Assembly (NCBI RefSeq): GCF_018069805.1
Contig: NZ_JAGPYN010000005.1
Span: 1 to 64,000, forward strand
DNA: 64,000 nucleotides
DNA from: Pseudoalteromonas ostreae
GTDB taxonomy: Bacteria; Pseudomonadota; Gammaproteobacteria; Enterobacterales; Alteromonadaceae
Reading direction: 5' to 3'
The position numbers and the translations under genes were made by a program. Positions 1-7,254 of this stretch are shown here, piece after piece (positions within the stretch are counted from its first letter, which is position 1; each line of letters opens with the position of its first letter). Under the pieces are notes generated by a model, which saw nothing but the letters and a program-made list of their open reading frames with translations, was not told the origin of the DNA and searched no databases.

Positions 1-2
1 CC

Positions 3-59
3 TACGATTTACGTCATGTGAAGGTGGCGCTGTTACCTATAGGCGTAGGCGCTTTGTAG
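3..59 (+). CDS. Possible C-terminal tail of an upstream gene (cut by window start)
   Basis: The first 59 bases read without a stop as YDLRHVKVALLPIGVGAL and end in TAG. A rho-independent terminator follows 43 bp later, as expected behind a gene. The product cannot be identified from 18 residues; the hydrophobic end would fit a membrane or outer-membrane protein. Support comes from the duplicated copy at 136-192: apart from the first residue (Tyr to Cys) the peptide is unchanged, because the one internal base change is a silent leucine codon change. It could also be non-coding. Confidence 0.35.
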   Translation, partial: YDLRHVKVALLPIGVGAL

Positions 60-102
60 CAACGTTCAATGAGTAATAATTAACTTTTAAGTTAATTATT
101 AG

Positions 103-128
103 AAAAGGTCACTTCGGTGGCCTTTTTT
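103..128 (+). terminator. Rho-independent terminator, first copy
   Basis: AAAAGGTCAC and GTGGCCTTTT pair around a TTCG tetraloop (113-116) with one G-T pair, followed by a run of six T. It is a typical strong intrinsic terminator for whatever reads in from the left edge. Confidence 0.85.
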
Positions 129-235
129 AATGTCTGCGATTTACGTCATGTGAAGGTGGCGCTATTACCTATAGGCGTAGGCGCTTTGTAGCAACTATCG
201 TAGGGTAATAATTAACTTATAGAGTTAACTATTAG

Positions 236-262
236 AAAAAGGTCGCTTCGGTGGCCTTTTTT
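236..262 (+). terminator. Rho-independent terminator, second copy
   Basis: This duplicate of the terminator at 103-128 has one base change in the stem (GGTCGC for GGTCAC) and keeps the TTCG loop and the T-run. Confidence 0.85.
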
Positions 263-276
263 AATGTCTGCGATTT

Positions 277-319
277 GAGCTTTAAGCCTTAAGCGGTAAG
301 TTTTAAGTTGCTCGGAGTT
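277..319. repeat. Dispersed intergenic repeat (GAGCTTTAAGC...TTTTAAG type)
   Basis: The stretch GAGCTTTAAGCCTTAAGCGG...AAGTTTTAAGTTGCTCGGAGTT is matched, with changes, at 60079-60121. Both copies carry GAGCTTTAAGC, a central inverted element, AAGTTTTAAG and a CTSGAGTT-type end. It is a short non-coding intergenic element of unknown function. Confidence 0.6.
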
Positions 320-417
320 AATATGTACTTGTAGGCGAGTGGCTTGCCACCGCGTTTATAACAGAAAGTAAATATATTAAATTTGCTTGCTATTTAAGTT
401 GAGGAGATCTAGATTTT

Positions 418-466
418 TACCGCTTACCGCTTACCGCTTACCGCTTACCGCTTACCGCTTACCGCT
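418..466. repeat. Heptamer tandem repeat (TACCGCT) x 7
   Basis: There are seven perfect head-to-tail copies of TACCGCT. The complementary word AGCGGTA occurs at 292-298 inside the dispersed repeat, so the array may have grown by slippage from that element. The array lies about 40 bp upstream of the probable Pho promoter. Confidence 0.95.
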
Positions 467-508
467 GATCCATCGTAACGTTATGATATAACAAATAAAT
501 AATGTGAC

Positions 509-564
509 CTTTCATTTTTATGTAACATAAAGTCACTTTTTAAGTAACAAAACCTACCTAATAT
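509..564 (+). promoter_or_regulatory. Probable PhoB-dependent promoter (Pho box array and -10)
   Basis: Four 7-bp words sit at exactly 11-bp spacing, separated by A/T-only tetranucleotides: CTTTCAT (509), ATGTAAC (520), AGTCACT (531) and AAGTAAC (542). The first two resemble the PhoB direct repeat CTGTCAT-N4-CTGTCAY. A -10-like TAATAT lies at 559-564, ten bases after the last word, where a Pho box replaces the -35 element. The alkaline phosphatase start at 620 is about 50 bp further on. Seen: spacing and words. Inferred: PhoB binding. Confidence 0.6.
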
Positions 565-619
565 GATGCTCTCATTACTACAGACATTCTTGACCAAATC
601 GTATCAATGGAACTTAAAA

Positions 620-2209
620 ATGAAAATTAATAAAATTGCGACTGCAATTGGTTTAACACTGGCATTGTCAGCGGGTGCTAATGCCGGTGTGTTACCTGAT
701 AACCAAATGAATAGTAATTGGTATAGCGCTGCACAGGCTAAATTAACCTCTAAAGAAACGATGGCTAATGCAACACCAGCTACTAAAGCAAAAAACGTAA
801 TTCTATTTGTTGGTGATGGCATGGGTATATCAACCCTCACCGCAGCACGTATCCTTGCAGGCCAAAAACAAGGCGCTTTAGGTGAAGAGGGCTTTTTGAG
901 CTTTGAAGAATTTCCGTATTCTGCACAAATAAAAACGTATAACGTTGATGCGCAAACACCGGATTCAGCAGGCACCATGACGGCCATTATCTCAGGTGTT
1001 AAAACGGATGTTGGTGTTATTGGTGTAAACGAAGAGATTGAGCGTGGTAAATGTGCAACTGTAGCAGGTAATGAATTAATTACAGCTACAGAGCTTGCAG
1101 AAATTAAAGGGCTAGCCACAGGTATTATTTCTACTGCACGGATCACCCACGCAACGCCAGCCGCAACGTATGCAAAATCAGCTGATCGTAATTGGGAAGA
1201 TATTTCCGACATGCCTGCAGATGCAGTCACTGCAGGTTGTGAAGATATTGCGTCGCAATTAGTTAATTTCGAAAAAAATCTTGAAGCGCGCTTTGCGGGT
1301 GTTGATGTTGATGGTCTAGAAGTGGTGATGGGTGGCGGTCGTCGTCATTTCTTACCAAAAGATGCTGCATTTAACTCTAATGATGCTATGAGTGCAGTCG
1401 AAGGTGATCGTACTGATGAACGTGATTTAACAGCGCAATGGCAGCAAATGTATAGCGATGGCAAATACATTACTGATCAGGCTGGCTTTGACGCAATAAA
1501 TGGCGATACCAAACGTGTATTTGGATTATTTAATGAATCGCATATGCAATATGAAGCGGATCGCAGTAATGATATTGCAGGTGAGCCTTCATTAACGCAA
1601 ATGACGACTAAAGCGATTGATATCTTAAAGAATAATGAAAAAGGGTTTTTCCTAACGGTTGAATCGGGTCGTATCGATCACGCACATCACGCAGGTAATG
1701 CTTACAACGCATTAAATGACACGATTGAGTTTGCCAATGCGGTAAAAGCAGCTGTAGAAAATACCGATCCAAATGAAACACTTATTTTAGTTACCGCGGA
1801 CCACAGCCATGTATTTACTATTGCTGGCTATCCAAAACGCGGTAACCCAATTTTGGGTCAAGTTGTGGCCGTAGGCCGCGATGCACCAACACTTGCTAAA
1901 GACGGTATGCCTTATACTACAGTCGGTTACGCAAATGGCTTGGGCTTTAGAGGTTTAGGTAATGAAACTAATGCCGATGCTTCATATTTAGAAAAAGCCG
2001 TTGCTGGACGTGTTGAATTAAGCGGTATTGATACCTTAGCACCGGGCTTTCATCAAGAAGCAACTATCCCACTTAGCTCAGAAACTCATGCGGGAGAAGA
2101 TATTTCATTGCATGCTAAGGGCCCTGGAGCACAGTTGGCACAAGGCGTTGTGGAGCAAAATGTTATTTTCCACATTATCAGTCAAGCGCTCGAACTAATA
2201 GAAGAATAA
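620..2209 (+). CDS. Alkaline phosphatase (PhoA superfamily), secreted
   Basis: This periplasmic or secreted phosphomonoesterase releases phosphate from organic esters. The 529-residue product starts at the ATG at 620 rather than the upstream in-frame ATG at 563, because this gives a clean signal peptide (MKINKIATAIGLTLALSAGANA). Family motifs are intact: metal-binding VGDGMG (about residues 64-69), nucleophile region DSAGT (Ser about 116), ITHATPAATYA, the metal ligands of DHAHHAGNA, and TADHSH. It is followed 11 bp later by a paralogue, and a likely Pho box lies upstream, so phosphate-starvation control is probable. The in-frame extension from 563 overlaps the putative promoter region and is unlikely to be translated. 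Confidence 0.93.
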   Translation: MKINKIATAIGLTLALSAGANAGVLPDNQMNSNWYSAAQAKLTSKETMANATPATKAKNVILFVGDGMGISTLTAARILAGQKQGALGEEGFLSFEEFPYSAQIKTYNVDAQTPDSAGTMTAIISGVKTDVGVIGVNEEIERGKCATVAGNELITATELAEIKGLATGIISTARITHATPAATYAKSADRNWEDISDMPADAVTAGCEDIASQLVNFEKNLEARFAGVDVDGLEVVMGGGRRHFLPKDAAFNSNDAMSAVEGDRTDERDLTAQWQQMYSDGKYITDQAGFDAINGDTKRVFGLFNESHMQYEADRSNDIAGEPSLTQMTTKAIDILKNNEKGFFLTVESGRIDHAHHAGNAYNALNDTIEFANAVKAAVENTDPNETLILVTADHSHVFTIAGYPKRGNPILGQVVAVGRDAPTLAKDGMPYTTVGYANGLGFRGLGNETNADASYLEKAVAGRVELSGIDTLAPGFHQEATIPLSSETHAGEDISLHAKGPGAQLAQGVVEQNVIFHIISQALELIEE

Positions 2210-2220
2210 TGGTGATTATA

Positions 2221-4056
2221 ATGAAAAAACTTAACTTAATATCTCTCGCTGTAGTTGTTGCGTTAGCAGGTTGCTCTGATAATGATAAAAATACGCCGGA
2301 GCCAGCTGTCCCAGTTATAGATCCGGTGCCAGTGCCTATTGAGTCACTGACGGTTAAAAATACCCTTGCAGTTGGCTCTGAGCAATGTATCAATGGTGGC
2401 ATTGAAACCCTAACAGGTGACGACAGCAATCAAAATGGTGAGCTTGATGCAGATGAAGTAACTACAACCACTGTAGTGTGTAACGATGCAGAAACTTCTT
2501 TGAATCCACAGCAGTTAGCGCCGCTTACTACCAATACTTGGTATAAAGAAGCACACACTAAATTAGCTAGTAGCCAAGATAATATTGCTAATATTGTTAA
2601 AGAGTCAGGCAAAGCGAAAAACGTCATTTTGTTTGTTGGCGACGGTATGGGGATCTCAACTGTAACAGCTGCGCGTATTTTAGCGGGTCAGTTACAGGGC
2701 AAAATGGGTGAAGAACATCAGTTAAGCTTTGAAACACTACCGTTTTCAGGATTTGCTAAAACTTATAATGTTGATGCACAAACACCTGATTCTGCAGGTA
2801 CGATGACAGCAATGGCATCAGGCGTAAAAACTGATGTCGGTGTTATTGGTATTGATGAAGCAGTGGTTAATGGTAATTGTTTATCAGGTAAAGGCCATGA
2901 ATTAGTAACGTCATTAGAGCTTGCGGAAATTGCAGGTAAATCAACGGGACTTATTTCAACAGCACGTATTACCCATGCCACACCAGCGGCAACGTATGCA
3001 AAAGCGGCAAACCGCAATTGGGAAGATATTTCAGATATGCCTGAGTCGGAAGCGGCTAATTGTGAAGATATTGCATCGCAACTGGTTAACTTTGAAAAGA
3101 ACTTAGAAGCGCGTTTTGCTGGGATCGATGTTGATGGTCTTGAAGTGGTAATGGGTGGCGGTCGTCGTCATTTCTTACCAAAAGACGCTGCATATAATTC
3201 AGCCGATGCAGTTAGCTCAGTAGAAGGCGATCGTACTGATGGACGTGATTTAACTGCTGAATGGCAAGCTCAGTATCCAAATGGTCAATACGTAATGGAT
3301 CAAGCGGGCTTTAATGCGATTGATGTGACTAACACTAAACATATTTTTGGCTTGTTTAATGAATCTCACATGCAATACGAAGCTGACCGTGGCAATGATA
3401 TTGCCGGTGAACCATCGTTATCAGAGATGACAGCAAAAGCACTGGATGTATTGGATAACAACGAGAAAGGCTTTTTCTTAACGGTTGAAGCTGGACGAAT
3501 TGACCATGCTCACCATGCGGGCAATGCCTATAACGCTTTAAGCGATACCATTGAGTTATCAAAAGCGGTGCAAGTGGCGCTTGATAAAACCAGCATTGAA
3601 GATACGCTGATTATTGTTACTGCCGATCACAGCCATGTATTTACTATCGCAGGCTACCCAAAACGCGGTAATCCAATTTTAGGTAAAGTGGTTGCCGTGG
3701 GTGAAACTGAGCCAACACTTGCTGCCGATAATATGCCATACACCACCGTAGGTTATGCTAATGGTGGCGGCTTTAGAGATTTAGGTGAAGAAACGGATGC
3801 TGAAGTAGGTTATGACTTTGCCCCAGTAACCGGTCGTGTTGATTTAACCGATGTGGATACGCAAAGCCCAGGTTTCCACCAAGAAGCACTTGTTCCACTG
3901 TCATCTGAAACTCATGCTGGTGAAGATGTTGGTGTTTATGCAATTGGCCCTGGTGCGCATTTGGTAACAGGTACTAACGAGCAGAGCTTTATTTTTCACG
4001 TGATGGATTATGCAGCTGACTTAGTAAAACAAGCGGATGCTAAAGTTACAAAATAA
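2221..4056 (+). CDS. Alkaline phosphatase lipoprotein with EF-hand-like insert
   Basis: This second alkaline phosphatase (611 residues) is closely similar to the preceding one through the catalytic domain (VGDGMG, DSAGT, DHAHHAGNA, TADHSH all present). Its N-terminus differs. It has a lipoprotein signal with lipobox ALAGC (Cys about 18), a proline-rich spacer, and a Cys-flanked module holding DDSNQNGELDADE, which fits a canonical 12-residue EF-hand calcium loop. The product should be membrane-anchored, giving the cell one soluble and one tethered enzyme. The ATG at 2221 is preferred over the one at 2209 because it places the lipobox normally. The genes are probably co-transcribed. Confidence 0.93.
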   Translation: MKKLNLISLAVVVALAGCSDNDKNTPEPAVPVIDPVPVPIESLTVKNTLAVGSEQCINGGIETLTGDDSNQNGELDADEVTTTTVVCNDAETSLNPQQLAPLTTNTWYKEAHTKLASSQDNIANIVKESGKAKNVILFVGDGMGISTVTAARILAGQLQGKMGEEHQLSFETLPFSGFAKTYNVDAQTPDSAGTMTAMASGVKTDVGVIGIDEAVVNGNCLSGKGHELVTSLELAEIAGKSTGLISTARITHATPAATYAKAANRNWEDISDMPESEAANCEDIASQLVNFEKNLEARFAGIDVDGLEVVMGGGRRHFLPKDAAYNSADAVSSVEGDRTDGRDLTAEWQAQYPNGQYVMDQAGFNAIDVTNTKHIFGLFNESHMQYEADRGNDIAGEPSLSEMTAKALDVLDNNEKGFFLTVEAGRIDHAHHAGNAYNALSDTIELSKAVQVALDKTSIEDTLIIVTADHSHVFTIAGYPKRGNPILGKVVAVGETEPTLAADNMPYTTVGYANGGGFRDLGEETDAEVGYDFAPVTGRVDLTDVDTQSPGFHQEALVPLSSETHAGEDVGVYAIGPGAHLVTGTNEQSFIFHVMDYAADLVKQADAKVTK

Positions 4057-4082
4057 GTAATTGTCATGTAATACGCTTTACT

Positions 4083-4113
4083 AAAGAGCAACTCAAAACT
4101 GAGTTGCTCTTTG
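4083..4113 (+). terminator. Terminator after the alkaline phosphatase pair
   Basis: AAAGAGCAACTCA and TGAGTTGCTCTTT form a perfect 13-bp stem around AAAC. The T-tract is short. Confidence 0.75.
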
Positions 4114-4176
4114 TCATTAATCTGCAAAATAAACACATTACAGTGACCCACAGTATTAAATCGAAAAGAGAATCCA

Positions 4177-4887
4177 GTGAAAAAAATTATCCTATCTTTA
4201 GCGTTAATAAGTCCATTGGCCAGTGCCACGCAGTGCGCGTTGGACAGTCAATATGTGCAAGCAAGCTATCAGGTTAGTAAGCAAGTTGCGGGCAAAGCTG
4301 TGGCTGAATCTCAGCAGTTTACATTATGGCGAACACCCCATCAGGTTGCAGAGCAAGGCCTTGAATTAGTTGAAGTGTGGCAACAGTTGAGTAATCAGCA
4401 AATTCGGCCAATTCGTTACTTTCAAACACCGCAGCGTGGTATTGAATATCAACCTTCAGAGGTGCAAGGTCAGCAAGATTGGAGTACTAAATACCAATTA
4501 GTTAGTGATGATTTTATTGCTAAGATGACTTTAACTGATGAGCAAGGTGATGGCTGTGAGAAAATACAGCATTATCAATTAGTGCAAGGTGATACTACGA
4601 TTGAGCTTGCATGGTTGGTAAATCAAAAGCTGGTAAGCGCAATGAGTATTGCTAAACCGCAACTTACTCAAACATTAACGTTGGGCACTGTGGACTTTAA
4701 AAAAGCTCCGATACAGCAGCAATTTGCCCTGTGGGATGCTTATCAAACGACTGACTATGCGGATATCGGTGATAACGAAGGCGACCCATTTTTAGCCAAA
4801 ATGATTAACTTAGGATTTATCGAACATGGTGCATCGGGCTTTTATGATGCTAATGGTAAAGCGCTTGGTGGTGGGCACAGCCATTAA
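4177..4887 (+). CDS. Exported protein of unknown function
   Basis: A 236-residue product with a GTG start (4177) preceded by GAGA. It opens with a signal peptide (MKKIILSLALISPLASA) cleaved before TQCALDSQY. The mature part is rich in Gln and Glu, has two conserved-looking cysteines (TQC and GDGCEK) and ends in a His/Gly tail (GGGHSH) that might bind metal. I do not recognise a family. It stands alone between two terminators, so it is probably a single-gene transcript; its place beside two phosphatases may or may not mean a shared role. Confidence 0.75.
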   Translation: MKKIILSLALISPLASATQCALDSQYVQASYQVSKQVAGKAVAESQQFTLWRTPHQVAEQGLELVEVWQQLSNQQIRPIRYFQTPQRGIEYQPSEVQGQQDWSTKYQLVSDDFIAKMTLTDEQGDGCEKIQHYQLVQGDTTIELAWLVNQKLVSAMSIAKPQLTQTLTLGTVDFKKAPIQQQFALWDAYQTTDYADIGDNEGDPFLAKMINLGFIEHGASGFYDANGKALGGGHSH

Positions 4888-4910
4888 AAAGAGCCGGTGA
4901 ATGCTCTTTT
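4887..4910 (+). terminator. Probable terminator
   Basis: AAAAGAGC and GCTCTTTT form an 8-bp stem around an 8-base loop directly after the stop codon; the T-run is four bases. Confidence 0.55.
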
Positions 4911-5165
4911 AAAGTCTCGATTTGAGTGTTAAAAGGCCAAGTTCTAGCTTTATAAATTAGCATGTGGCCAGTGCCCGCAAAAGTATCGATTCGTTTAACC
5001 GTAATAAGTGATATTACATTACACTATCGTAGCTGTATTTAGGTCGGGTTCAAATCATTCGTTGTTTGTTTTGCTATAAAGATCACCTTACGATACAAAT
5101 AAAATTGGCTAAAATGGCTTTCCTCTTTTAACTTTAGTAGATGTACTATTTAAGGAGATTGAATC

Positions 5166-5972
5166 GTGAGTGACACACAAAGTAATCACCCCCACGGGGT
5201 TTTCTGTTGGTCAGAGTTATGTACATCTAACTGGAAAAGCGGCAAAGCTTTTTACACTGAGTTATTTGCTTGGGGGGCTGATGATCAACCCATTGGTGAT
5301 GGTCTTTATTACACTATGTTACAAAAGCAAGGTGATGATATTGCTGCCATGTATCAAATGCCGAACGAACAAAAAAACGCAGCAACATCAAGTCATTGGT
5401 TAGCCTATATTGCAGTAGATAATATTGATGAAGTAGCTGAAAAAGCTAAACAATTAGGTGCTGATATTATCGCCGGTCCTCATGATGTAATGGACGCGGG
5501 TCGCATGGTGCTGCTAAATGAGCCTGGTGGTGCATTATTTGCCTTATGGCAAGGTAATCAACATAAAGGTTGCAAACGTTTAGGTGAACTTAATACTCCC
5601 TATTGGCATGAACTGGCAACCCGCAACAGTGCTGCAAGCCGTGAGTTTTATTGCCAGTTATTGGGTTGGCAGAGCGTTGAAAAACCTATGCAAGGAATGA
5701 GCTACACATTATTCACTGTCGCTGACCAACCCGTTGCAGGGATGATTGAAATGACCGATGAATGGCCTGCAGAAATTCCTGCTCACTGGATGATTTATTT
5801 TGCTGTTGATGATTGTGATAACTATGTCGCAACGGCTCAGCAACTTGGTGGTGAGGTGTGTGTGGCACCAACCGATATTCCCGAGGTGGGCCGTTTTAGT
5901 GTGATCACCGATCCACAAGGCGCGGTGTTTTCAATTATGACCTCCGCTATGAATAATGTGAAATGTAACTAG
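5166..5972 (+). CDS. VOC (glyoxalase/bleomycin-resistance fold) protein, two domains
   Basis: A 268-residue protein with a GTG start at 5166 behind a strong AAGGAGATT site. It consists of two consecutive VOC modules: about 12-130 (WSELCTSNWKSGKAFYTELF... ending GALFALWQG) and about 140-262 (WHELATRNSAASREFYCQLL... ending GAVFSIMTS). The repeated patterns fit the double-VOC proteins often annotated as glyoxalase or extradiol dioxygenase-like. The substrate cannot be read from the sequence. It is flanked by terminators and probably transcribed alone. Confidence 0.85.
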   Translation: MSDTQSNHPHGVFCWSELCTSNWKSGKAFYTELFAWGADDQPIGDGLYYTMLQKQGDDIAAMYQMPNEQKNAATSSHWLAYIAVDNIDEVAEKAKQLGADIIAGPHDVMDAGRMVLLNEPGGALFALWQGNQHKGCKRLGELNTPYWHELATRNSAASREFYCQLLGWQSVEKPMQGMSYTLFTVADQPVAGMIEMTDEWPAEIPAHWMIYFAVDDCDNYVATAQQLGGEVCVAPTDIPEVGRFSVITDPQGAVFSIMTSAMNNVKCN

Positions 5973-5993
5973 TTATGCTTAATAAAATTGATT

Positions 5994-6017
5994 AAAAAGC
6001 ACATAGGTGCTTTTTTT
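5994..6017 (+). terminator. Rho-independent terminator
   Basis: AAAAAGCAC and GTGCTTTTT pair around a short loop, followed by further T residues. It lies 22 bp after the VOC gene. Confidence 0.8.
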
Positions 6018-6069
6018 ATTTTTGTTTGACCCAAAGTCTCAACTATTGGTTGTTTATTGGAGCAAAAGT

Positions 6070-6735
6070 ATGACAAAGAATGTGGTAATTACAGGCGCTA
6101 ATCGTGGCATCGGCCTTAATTTATGTCAGCAATATTTAGCAAAGGGCTACCAGGTTACGGCCGTGGTGCGTACTCCAAGCGATGAACTTAAAGAATTAGA
6201 TGTGACAGTGATCAGCAATATCGATGTTGCCAATGCAGCAGACATCGAAACACTTGAAAGCCAGTTACATGGTCATAAGATAGATCTGCTTATTAACAAT
6301 GCCGGTATTTTCCATAATGAAAGTATGGCAGAGATGGATTTTGATACTATTAATCAACAGATCGCCATCAATGCTGTAGCACCAATTCGAGTTACCCATG
6401 CGTTAATACATTGCTTAGGTATTGACGCTAAAGTCGCTATGATCACTAGTCGTATGGGTTCTATTGCTGATAATGGTTCAGGTGGCTATATTGGTTATCG
6501 TATGTCAAAAGCCGCACTTAATGCGGCATCGGTGAGTTTAGCCCATGAACTAAAGAGTAAAAAAATTGCTGTTGGCTTATTTCATCCTGGGTTTGTGCAA
6601 ACGCAAATGGTTAATTTTGCAGGTGATATCTCAGCAGAGGAATCAGCAAGGCGTTTAACACTGCGTATCGATGAACTAAACCTCAATAATACAGGTAGTT
6701 TTTGGCATTCAAATGGTGAACCCCTACCTTGGTAA
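6070..6735 (+). CDS. Short-chain dehydrogenase/reductase (SDR)
   Basis: A 221-residue NAD(P)-dependent oxidoreductase of the classical SDR fold. It has the nucleotide-binding motif TGANRGIG (about 9-16), LINNAGIF, a catalytic serine in ITSRMGSI and the Tyr-x-x-x-Lys motif YRMSK. The ATG at 6070 is chosen because the Rossmann beta-strand begins directly after it and a GGAG lies upstream; the longer frame from 6007 reads through the preceding terminator. The substrate is unknown. Similar short SDRs are often annotated as C-factor-like. Confidence 0.88.
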   Translation: MTKNVVITGANRGIGLNLCQQYLAKGYQVTAVVRTPSDELKELDVTVISNIDVANAADIETLESQLHGHKIDLLINNAGIFHNESMAEMDFDTINQQIAINAVAPIRVTHALIHCLGIDAKVAMITSRMGSIADNGSGGYIGYRMSKAALNAASVSLAHELKSKKIAVGLFHPGFVQTQMVNFAGDISAEESARRLTLRIDELNLNNTGSFWHSNGEPLPW

Positions 6736-6766
6736 ATTAGCCAAACTACACAGCGAGTGCCACTAT

Positions 6767-6808
6767 ATTTCAACAGTTAGTGGATAAAAATCCGCGAACT
6801 GTTGAAAT
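6767..6808. repeat. Long interrupted inverted repeat
   Basis: ATTTCAACAGTT and AACTGTTGAAAT are perfect 12-bp arms; an inner GGAT/ATCC pair extends the fold. There is no T-run on either strand, so it is not a clear terminator. It lies between the SDR and the next gene and might be an operator or a transcript-stabilising hairpin. Confidence 0.6.
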
Positions 6809-6887
6809 CTTTCGCTAATTTTCGATGCTATTATTTGCTATAATCGTTCTATTAAAAGCCTGAACAGCCGCATTTAGAGAGCAGCAC

Positions 6888-7250
6888 ATGGAATTAGAGC
6901 AAGATAGCAGTTTAACCCTTCCGTTATTTCTTTTTGATGAGACCTTAAATGAACGAGATTTATCAACACCAGATCTCTCGTTAAGCGTACTTTTAGATGA
7001 TGATTTACTGATCCAGCTTTGTCAAAACCCAGCACCAGATAGCAGTATTGCTATTACCATTTCTGATTATATGGTGGAAGCTCATAACCCTGCGTTTGCC
7101 GACGTAACACGCGAAGCACATCACGCACAGTTAACTTTAACCCACGGTCCATTGTTAAGCGCTGTGCTCGATGCAAAGTCAGAGCAAACATTTGTGTCAC
7201 CGCAAATGGATATGATGCCGACGTTTGACTTGGGTGACGAGGACGAATAA
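6888..7250 (+). CDS. Small acidic protein of unknown function
   Basis: A 120-residue protein starting at ATG 6888 (GAGAGCAGCAC upstream). It is strongly acidic, ends in GDEDE, and lacks a signal peptide or membrane segment, so it is probably cytoplasmic. No family is recognised. It ends 4 bp before the fatty acid cis/trans isomerase gene and is likely its operon partner. Confidence 0.7.
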   Translation: MELEQDSSLTLPLFLFDETLNERDLSTPDLSLSVLLDDDLLIQLCQNPAPDSSIAITISDYMVEAHNPAFADVTREAHHAQLTLTHGPLLSAVLDAKSEQTFVSPQMDMMPTFDLGDEDE

Positions 7251-7254
7251 ATCG

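Larger units (their letters stand above)
2..267 (+). repeat. Tandem duplication of a gene 3' end plus terminator (two units of about 133 bp)
   Basis: Units at about 2-133 and 134-267 are nearly identical. Each starts with CTRCGATTTACGTCATGTG and contains the 18-codon tail with its TAG, an A/T-rich inverted repeat (12 bp perfect stem at 74-101 in the first unit) and a UUCG-loop terminator. A third unit begins at 268 (CTGCGATTT) and diverges after nine bases. The arrangement is what a slipped-strand or unequal-exchange duplication of a gene end would give. An alternative is two tandem copies of a small terminator-ended RNA. Confidence 0.85.

Noticed and set aside
604..1230. Long antisense frame of 208 codons within the first alkaline phosphatase
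   Set aside because: It is an opposite-strand shadow of a gene with clear catalytic motifs, and a similar antisense frame recurs in the paralogue at the same place.
6007..6069. N-terminal extension of the SDR gene
   Set aside because: It reads through the terminator of the VOC gene and precedes the Rossmann start; the ATG at 6070 has a ribosome site.
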